From an uncultured Chlorobiota bacterium (lineage in GTDB: Bacteria; Bacteroidota; Kapaibacteriia; OLB7), in assembly GCA_946481475.1 (NCBI GenBank), contig CAMLOB010000258.1:1-6279 (forward strand): a stretch of 6,279 nt of DNA. The letters run 5' to 3'. The notes beneath the pieces were generated by a model, which was not told the DNA's origin, did no database searches, and saw nothing but the letters and a program-made list of their open reading frames with translations. Shown here piece after piece: positions 1 to 4,414 of the stretch (positions within the stretch are counted from its first letter, which is position 1; each line of letters starts with the position of its first letter). The translations under genes and the position numbers were made by a program.

Positions 1-722
1 GCACTCGGCATGACGACAAACGGATCGCTCCCCCCAAGCTCCAGCACAACTTTCTTGATTCCCTTTCCGGCCGCCTCGGCAACCGAACGCCCGGCCCCTT
101 CGCTTCCGGTAAGTGTGACGGCTGCAATTCCGTCATCGGCAATGATCGAGGCGACGGGACCGGAACCGATCAGCAGGGTCTGGAAGCATCCTTCCGGAAA
201 ACCGGCATCACGGAAGATCTCCTCGATCGCCAGAGCCGATCCGGGAACGTTCGAGGCATGTTTCAGCAGACCGACGTTTCCGGCCATCAGGGCGGGGGCG
301 GCAAAGCGAAAGACCTGCCAGAAGGGGAAGTTCCAGGGCATCACCGCAAGGACCGGACCGATCGGCTGAAAGGCAACGTAGCTGCGGCTTCCATCGGTTT
401 CGGTCGGTTCGTCGGCAAGGAAGCGTTCGGCGTGTTCGGCGTAATACTCGCAGACCCACGCACACTTCTCCACCTCGGACCGGGCCGCTTCGATAGTCTT
501 TCCCATCTCCGTCGTCATCAACTCCGCATAGCGATCCCGCCGCTCTTTCAGAAGTGCGGCCGCCCGGCGCATCCACCCGGCACGTTCGTCGAAGGAACGT
601 TTGCGATGCCTGCCGAACTCCTCTGTCCCCCTCTCAATCTTTTGTTTGATCCCCTCCTCGCTCAACTCCTCATAGGTGCGCACCTGCTCTCCGGTCGTCG
701 GGTTGATTACCTTCAGTGCCAT
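1..722 (-). CDS. NAD(P)-dependent aldehyde dehydrogenase, succinate-semialdehyde dehydrogenase type (3' end outside window)
   Basis: The N-terminal 240 residues of an aldehyde dehydrogenase that runs off the left edge. Members of this class oxidise an aldehyde such as succinate semialdehyde to the acid with NAD(P)+ in the cytosol. The protein starts MALKVINPTTGE. It carries the PWNFPFWQVFRFAAPALMAGN-type cofactor-binding segment around residues 129-149 with the catalytic-site Asn at 131, the KHAS cofactor Lys at 154, the TGSEGAGRSVAE nucleotide loop at 205-216, and the general-base Glu at 228 in ELGGSDPF. The catalytic Cys would lie about 30 residues beyond the edge. The PWNFPFWQVFR wording resembles the roughly 455-residue YneI/Sad-like SSADH group more than betaine-aldehyde dehydrogenases; this is from memory of the family. 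The ATG at 722 is preceded by an AAGAAGAG purine stretch about 7 nt upstream, and an upstream ATG pair is out of frame. It lies 190 nt after the DUF4279 gene, beyond a terminator, so it probably has its own promoter. Exact substrate is uncertain. Confidence 0.9.
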   Translation of the reverse strand, partial: MALKVINPTTGEQVRTYEELSEEGIKQKIERGTEEFGRHRKRSFDERAGWMRRAAALLKERRDRYAELMTTEMGKTIEAARSEVEKCAWVCEYYAEHAERFLADEPTETDGSRSYVAFQPIGPVLAVMPWNFPFWQVFRFAAPALMAGNVGLLKHASNVPGSALAIEEIFRDAGFPEGCFQTLLIGSGPVASIIADDGIAAVTLTGSEGAGRSVAEAAGKGIKKVVLELGGSDPFVVMPS

Positions 723-825
723 ATACTGCTCTTCTTTCTTTTTCTGCTGAATTCCATCATGTCTCCGGGGAGGAGAACATGAACAAGATACGAGAAGTTC
801 AGCCCCGCCCGGAAGCGAAAAGAAA

Positions 826-870
826 CCGCCTGTCTTTTTCACCGGATCGTCCGGTAAAGAAGACAGGCGG
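826..870 (-). terminator. Rho-independent terminator after the DUF4279 gene
   Basis: An 11-bp perfect outer stem (826-836 with 860-870, CCGCCTGTCTT/AAGACAGGCGG) continues inward through two A-T pairs and one wobble to a perfect CCGG/CCGG tip (842-845 with 851-854) with a 5-nt loop. Read on the minus strand, the stem is followed at once by TTTCTTTTCGC, a U-rich tail. On the plus strand the tail is not U-rich. It therefore terminates minus-strand transcription coming from the DUF4279 gene, 43 nt past its stop, and insulates the aldehyde dehydrogenase. Confidence 0.88.
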
Positions 871-912
871 TTGTCGCCATCAAGGTATTGACAATCCTTG
901 TTGTTCCTCGCT

Positions 913-1401
913 TCAGGCTTTCTCGGAAATGGACTCGCTCCAGAACGAATGATTCGGATCGAAGCAATCGAAACAGGAGATGTAGAGGTCGGCACCGATA
1001 CCGGAGAGACCCTCCATCGTCTTCGGCGACAGTTTGATGTTCATCAACCCGATCGAGGAGGCAAGGGTGTAGTAGAAGTAGATGCGATCCATACCGGCCT
1101 CGCTCTTCAGGGTCTCGACGTGGGGGGCAATCTCGTCGATCAGACAGGAGATATGGTGGTCGCGGCATTCGTTGACGTCGTCGCGGGAATTGATCTCGCG
1201 CGACCAGAAACTCTGTTCCCACCGGGCGTCGTCCCCGGCATCCGGATGCCGGATCTCCCCTTGTTGCCCGGTCTGGGTCGGTTCCACACCAATAATTTCC
1301 GTAGCCTTCGCAGGATCGAAGCCGTCGCCGGCAAGCGTCACCTGCACGGAATAATCATTCGTCAGGAACAGGTCTTCAGCAGGTAGTTCACGTTTGTTCA
1401 T
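913..1401 (-). CDS. DUF4279 domain-containing protein
   Basis: A 162-residue soluble protein with no signal peptide or membrane segment. It resembles DUF4279, a family without an assigned biochemical role. Supporting features are an N-terminal beta strand (NDYSVQVTLAG, 15-25), the 'FDPAKATEIIGVEPTQTGQQGE' region at 28-49 typical of the family (hydrophobic-x-Pro-T, then a Gly), a W61/W66 pair, a helical middle (76-102), and the closing 'GLMNIKLSPKTMEGLSGIGADLYISCF' segment (118-144) that matches the usual sequence around the last helix and strand. It has several Cys (79, 86, 143, 146) but no clear metal motif. I chose the ATG at 1401. An in-frame TTG at 1497 overlaps the upstream stop as TTGA, but would add 32 low-complexity basic residues that do not look like protein. 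No good Shine-Dalgarno precedes the ATG. It lies 92 nt after the flippase-like gene, is probably co-transcribed with it, and ends in a strong terminator. Confidence 0.8.
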   Translation of the reverse strand: MNKRELPAEDLFLTNDYSVQVTLAGDGFDPAKATEIIGVEPTQTGQQGEIRHPDAGDDARWEQSFWSREINSRDDVNECRDHHISCLIDEIAPHVETLKSEAGMDRIYFYYTLASSIGLMNIKLSPKTMEGLSGIGADLYISCFDCFDPNHSFWSESISEKA

Positions 1402-1493
1402 ACACAGACTTGTTGTTCGTAGTGAGAAAACGGTTGTTTTTGGAACAGTGCGATGACGAGGTTGCCGGGAGAGTATTTGAGGGGAAACGGCTC

Positions 1494-2558
1494 TCAATCG
1501 TTTTTTATATCTCTCTCACGCGGCATCACCAGCAACAGCAATAACCCCAATCCTATCACAAAAAATTCCCGCCCCCGCTTCATCACCACCATGCGGGCGG
1601 CGGTCACCTCGGGCTGCGGAAGACCGTGGGCGGCGGCCAGACTCCGGATCGTCCAGTCCTGTCCGCCGAGACCGATCGGGATCACAAAGACGAGCATCCG
1701 GACGACGACGCTGACCGCATCGATCGAATAGATCTGAAAGAAATCCGCATCGATCCCGAGCCAGCGAACGATGAAGTAGAGTTCCACGCCGTTGAGCGAC
1801 CAGGCAATGAAGGAGAAGAGGACGGCAAGAAGCAGACGGTAGCGATGGCGCCGGAACTCCCGGGCGACCAGCGTCTCGATCTCCCGCAATTCCTTCAATC
1901 CGATGTTCCACCAGCGGGCGATCCACCCCTCCCGCTCGGAGAAGGAGAACCGGCGGTTCATCGGCTGCCACAGGACCATCGCGGCGGCAAACCCGAGAAT
2001 GATCAGCAGAACGGCAAGCGCTCCCCCCAGCACCACCATCGCAAAATCTCCCACACCGAAGACGTTCTCCGACATGTTGTCGATCACCGAGTAGGAGAGC
2101 GCAAGGCCAACGAAGATGTAGACGATCTGGCCGACGATCAGCACGAACTTGGAGAGGAGGAAGGAAGTGGTCGCCTCCGGACGGGTCATGCCGGAACTCT
2201 TCATCAGGAACCCGACCTTCATCGGCTCGCCGATCACCGCCCCTCCGGGAATAATATTGGTGACCGCTTCGCAGCGGAGGCGGATCAGAGCCAGACGGAA
2301 GAGAGAGGGACGTTTCTCGCCGCAGACGATCCACCAGCTTGCCGTGTCGAACGTATAGTTGACAAGCAGAAGACCAAGGATCGTCAGAATAATCGCCGGC
2401 AGGGAATCGAGCGAGGCTGCGGGGAGCGTGTTGAAGTTGACGTCACGCGCCAGCAGGCTGAAGAAGGTGATCCCGCCGAGGGCGAGAACAACCTGCAGAA
2501 GTCTGCCGACCGGAAATCGGGAAGCTTTATTTGCTCTGTCTTCCTGTGATTGCTCCAC
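1494..2558 (-). CDS. Lysylphosphatidylglycerol synthase TM-region / YbhN-like (flippase-like domain) membrane protein
   Basis: A 354-residue polytopic inner-membrane protein of the LPG-synthase transmembrane family (UPF0104/YbhN/AglD-like). Related proteins move or modify lipids, but most, probably including this one, lack the catalytic aminoacyl-transferase domain and have no proven substrate. Hydrophobic segments lie at about 19-37, 53-72, 133-156, 172-197, 241-263, 280-300 and 331-345. The family's two re-entrant signatures are visible: 'EAVTNIIPGGAVIGEPMK' (97-114) and 'FVIPIGLGGQDWTI' (291-304). A charged cytoplasmic loop (201-240) sits between them. I place the start at the GTG at 2558 (VEQSQEDRANK). 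The longer reading frame to an ATG at 2651 would pass through the rplI terminator, and its extra 31 residues look non-coding. GAAAG about 3 nt upstream of the GTG is only a weak ribosome site. The gene follows the rplI terminator and precedes the DUF4279 gene by 92 nt. The family call is firm; the lipid substrate is unknown. Confidence 0.85.
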   Translation of the reverse strand: MEQSQEDRANKASRFPVGRLLQVVLALGGITFFSLLARDVNFNTLPAASLDSLPAIILTILGLLLVNYTFDTASWWIVCGEKRPSLFRLALIRLRCEAVTNIIPGGAVIGEPMKVGFLMKSSGMTRPEATTSFLLSKFVLIVGQIVYIFVGLALSYSVIDNMSENVFGVGDFAMVVLGGALAVLLIILGFAAAMVLWQPMNRRFSFSEREGWIARWWNIGLKELREIETLVAREFRRHRYRLLLAVLFSFIAWSLNGVELYFIVRWLGIDADFFQIYSIDAVSVVVRMLVFVIPIGLGGQDWTIRSLAAAHGLPQPEVTAARMVVMKRGREFFVIGLGLLLLLVMPRERDIKND

Positions 2559-2602
2559 GCGTCTTTCGAGCCGAAGAGTGCAGAATACAGCACAATAACA
2601 AC

Positions 2603-2633
2603 GGGCGGAAGAGCTGTCTTCTCTCTTCCGCCC
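2603..2633 (-). terminator. Rho-independent terminator of the rpsF-ssb-rplI cluster
   Basis: A perfect 11-bp stem (2603-2613 GGGCGGAAGAG with 2623-2633 CTCTTCCGCCC) closes a 9-nt loop. On the minus strand it is followed by GTTGTTATTGTG, a moderately U-rich tail. It lies 58 nt after the rplI stop codon, and two smaller hairpins (2655-2674 and the CCGG-ATCA-CCGG at 2678-2689) sit between. It ends the ribosomal-protein transcript and lies upstream of the flippase-like gene's GTG, which argues that the latter has its own promoter or depends on readthrough. Confidence 0.8.
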
Positions 2634-2691
2634 TGATCTTTGCAAAGACATTTCGCGGGATCACGAGCTCCCGCAACCGGATCACCGGAAC

Positions 2692-3162
2692 CTACTCGTT
2701 CTCGGTCCCTTCCTCATCCACAACGAAGACTTTCAGTGCCGTGGTCACGTTCTTGTGAAGCTTCACCGGAACGTCGAACATGCCGAGCGTCTTGATCGGC
2801 TCGTCGATCTGGATCGAGCGGCGGTCGATGTTGTGCCCCTGCGCGGCCAGCTCCTCGGCGATCATCGGTGCGGTCACCGAACCGAAGAGACGGTCCTCCT
2901 CGCCGACACGCATCGGGATCGTGATCGATACCGATTCCAGTTTCTCGGCAATCACCCGGGCCTCATCCTCGAGGCGTGACTGTTTGGCTTCCCACGTTCT
3001 CTTCTCGGCCTCGACGGCCCGCAGAGCCCCTTCGGTGGCGCGATAAGCGATTCCGCGCGGAATCAGAAAATTCCGTGCATAGCCGCTCTTCACTTCCACC
3101 ACTTCACCGATCTCGCCAAGATTTTCGTAATCCTGTCGCAGGATAATTTTGGTCGTTGACAT
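2692..3162 (-). CDS. rplI: 50S ribosomal protein L9
   Basis: L9 binds 23S rRNA near the base of the L1 stalk and helps keep the reading frame. The 156-residue product is slightly longer than the usual ~148-150, because of an MSTT start and an acidic tail (VVDEEGTENE). The full N-domain signature is present at residues 16-43: G-x2-G-x4-V-x2-G-Y-x2-N-F-L-x3-G-x-A-x3-T, reading GEIGEVVEVKSGYARNFLIP onward. The charged connecting helix covers roughly 48-80 (EAEKRTWEAKQSRLEDEAR) and the C-terminal rRNA-binding domain about 81-150, including RLFGSVTAPMIAEEL. The ATG at 3162 has AGGGTAGAGAA directly upstream, a usable ribosome site. It is the last gene of the rpsF-ssb-rplI cluster, 86 nt after ssb, followed by a strong terminator. 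Identification is secure. Confidence 0.98.
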   Translation of the reverse strand: MSTTKIILRQDYENLGEIGEVVEVKSGYARNFLIPRGIAYRATEGALRAVEAEKRTWEAKQSRLEDEARVIAEKLESVSITIPMRVGEEDRLFGSVTAPMIAEELAAQGHNIDRRSIQIDEPIKTLGMFDVPVKLHKNVTTALKVFVVDEEGTENE

Positions 3163-3248
3163 TTCTCTACCCTGAATTTATACTGTGCTACTGATTTTGC
3201 ATCTTTTATACGTTCTGCCGGACGTCTCGGACGACGACCGGAGAAGCG

Positions 3249-3737
3249 TCAGAACTCGTAAGCCGTTTCCGAATCCGAAGACTCTGCGGCATAGGCATCA
3301 TACGGCTCGTTGTCGTCGCCGAAATCGATGTCGCCGAACGAATACTCCTCGTCCTCAGCCGATCCGTCATCATCATCATCCATATCATCACGCCACTTGC
3401 TCAGGAACTGAATGCGCCGGGCCTTGATCTCCACGGCCGAACGTGACGACCCGTCGTCAAGTTGCCATGTACGACTCTGCAACTCCCCTTCGACAAGGAC
3501 TGCGCTCCCCTTTTCCAACTTCGACTTGCAGCTCTCGGCCAGCTTGTTCCAGGCAACCACTCCAACGTAGCAGACATCTTCCTGCCACTGGTTGTCGCTG
3601 TTGCGAAAGCGCCGGTTGGATGCAATCGAAAAATTGGCCACCGGAGTTCCGTTGCGGGTCTGCCGCAGGATCGGATCCTTCGTCAGATTCCCCGCAATCA
3701 GCACTGTGTTGACTTCCGGCATTTTCAAGTTTGCCAT
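3249..3737 (-). CDS. ssb: Single-stranded DNA-binding protein
   Basis: SSB coats single-stranded DNA during replication, repair and recombination and recruits partner proteins through its C-terminal tip. The 162-residue product has the OB-fold at about 8-113, beginning PEVNTVLIAGNLTKDPILRQ. It includes the VANFSIASN strand (33-41), the W51/D54-x-CYVGVVAWNKLAE stretch, GSAVLVEGELQSRTW (77-91) and VEIKARRIQFL (102-112). The tail (117-162) is strongly acidic, with a run of Asp (120-124) and many Ser/Tyr. It ends SETAYEF, not the usual acidic-x-(I/V)-P-F tip: the final Phe is kept but the Pro is replaced by Glu. The ATG at 3737 has a strong GAGGAG Shine-Dalgarno 8 nt upstream; a second Met at residue 6 is a possible alternative start. 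It sits between rpsF and rplI, the classical position, except that rpsR is missing. Confidence 0.97.
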   Translation of the reverse strand: MANLKMPEVNTVLIAGNLTKDPILRQTRNGTPVANFSIASNRRFRNSDNQWQEDVCYVGVVAWNKLAESCKSKLEKGSAVLVEGELQSRTWQLDDGSSRSAVEIKARRIQFLSKWRDDMDDDDDGSAEDEEYSFGDIDFGDDNEPYDAYAAESSDSETAYEF

Positions 3738-3824
3738 GACGTGTTCTCCTCGGATCGTTAGCTGAAAAATCGTTTCTCTTTATCCCGTTCAGTTGTGCCG
3801 AAAGCATATCCGGCCGAACCTGTC

Positions 3825-4226
3825 TTATTCATCGTCGTCGTCGTCCTCTTCCTCTTCCCTCTCGGCAGCCTCGGCGGCAGCCTCGGCTTCGGCGATTCTT
3901 GCCTTGGTATCCTCACGCTTCTTCAGATCGCGATCGGTCAGCATCAGCGTCAACTCGCGCAGGATATCGTCGTCGATCCGCGCAAGCCGGGCAAGAGGAG
4001 CAACGATCTCTCCCGGTGCGGTATACTCGAACCGGACATAGTAGCCGTTGTTCTTCTTGCTGATCGGATAGGCAAGGCGCTTGCGCCCCCAGTGATCGGT
4101 CTCGGAGATCGATCCCCCGTTCTTGGTGATGAAATCGCTAACGCGTTCCACCGCGTCCGAAATCTGCTTCTCCTCCAGCATACCGTTGATGATAACGGTC
4201 GTCTCGTAGTGTCGTTTTGTGCTCAC
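3825..4226 (-). CDS. rpsF: 30S ribosomal protein S6
   Basis: S6 forms a heterodimer with S18 on the 30S platform. The 133-residue product starts MSTKRHYETTVIINGMLEE. It has the diagnostic 'WGRKRLAYPISKKNNGYYVRFEY' segment (46-68), the helix 'VAPLARLARIDDDILRELTLML' (75-96), and a C-terminal extension. The extension includes an Ala/Glu-rich helix (111-124) and a terminal run of Glu and Asp (124-133), unusually acidic for a ribosomal protein and encoded by repetitive GAC/GAG codons. The start is GTG at 4226, with AGGAG 13 nt upstream, rather far for a Shine-Dalgarno. It is the first gene of the rpsF-ssb-rplI cluster. Its 188-nt leader holds a hairpin resembling the S6:S18 autoregulatory site. 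Identification is secure. Confidence 0.97.
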   Translation of the reverse strand: MSTKRHYETTVIINGMLEEKQISDAVERVSDFITKNGGSISETDHWGRKRLAYPISKKNNGYYVRFEYTAPGEIVAPLARLARIDDDILRELTLMLTDRDLKKREDTKARIAEAEAAAEAAEREEEEDDDDDE

Positions 4227-4275
4227 TGTTTTCTGTCACTCCTATGGTTAACGTATGTAGAAAATTCTTTTGTCA

Positions 4276-4308
4276 GCCCGTGCCGGGCAACCGGTGCGTC
4301 GCACGGGC
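4276..4308 (-). promoter_or_regulatory. Candidate S6:S18 ribosomal-protein leader hairpin upstream of rpsF
   Basis: On the minus strand an 8-bp perfect outer stem (GCCCGTGC/GCACGGGC) surrounds a 3x3 internal loop, GAC on the 5' side and CCG on the 3' side. It is capped by a short GCA/UGC stem with loop CCGGU. A CCG trinucleotide in the internal loop or bulge of a hairpin just upstream of rpsF is the hallmark of the published S6:S18 leader, where the S6:S18 complex represses its own mRNA. The hairpin lies 50 nt upstream of the rpsF GTG. No U-tract follows directly (TGACAAAAGAATTTTC), so it is a poor terminator. Structure is seen directly; the regulatory role is inference from position and the CCG. 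Confidence 0.5.
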
Positions 4309-4414
4309 AGGAGCAGCCTTCTTCAAGGTTTGATGCAGGAAGCCGGGCAACGTGAAAGCATCCCGCTGGGGAGCCCCGTTGCGCTCTCGCCTTCCATCAA
4401 TTTCCGATTTTTTT

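Noticed and set aside
779..952. A plus-strand 57-residue reading frame starting at an ATG with a near-perfect GGGGAGGAG Shine-Dalgarno.
   Set aside because: It runs straight through the terminator hairpin and ends antisense to the DUF4279 gene. The product is basic, low complexity and unlike any family I recognise, so the ribosome site is probably chance.
1426..1440. A short AAAAC/GTTTT palindrome between the flippase-like and DUF4279 genes, considered as a terminator.
   Set aside because: The stem is only 5 A/T-rich pairs, too weak to support a call.
1626..2549. A 307-codon plus-strand open frame.
   Set aside because: It is fully antisense to the flippase-like gene. The translation is rich in Asp, Glu, Arg, Gly and Pro, as expected for the mirror of a GC-rich gene; no domain is visible.
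3163..3248. After the ssb TGA the frame stays open into rplI and reads basic residues (RFSGRRPRRPAERIK), which could hint at an S18 remnant or stop readthrough.
   Set aside because: No S18 core motifs follow; the frame simply enters rplI out of phase and stops. It is best explained as an ordinary intergenic stretch.
4347..4382. A 6-bp inverted repeat (GCAACG/CGTTGC) with an inner GGGGAGCCCC, downstream of hppA, considered as its terminator.
   Set aside because: The loop is long (24 nt), the inner palindrome leaves too small a loop, and no U-tract follows on the minus strand.
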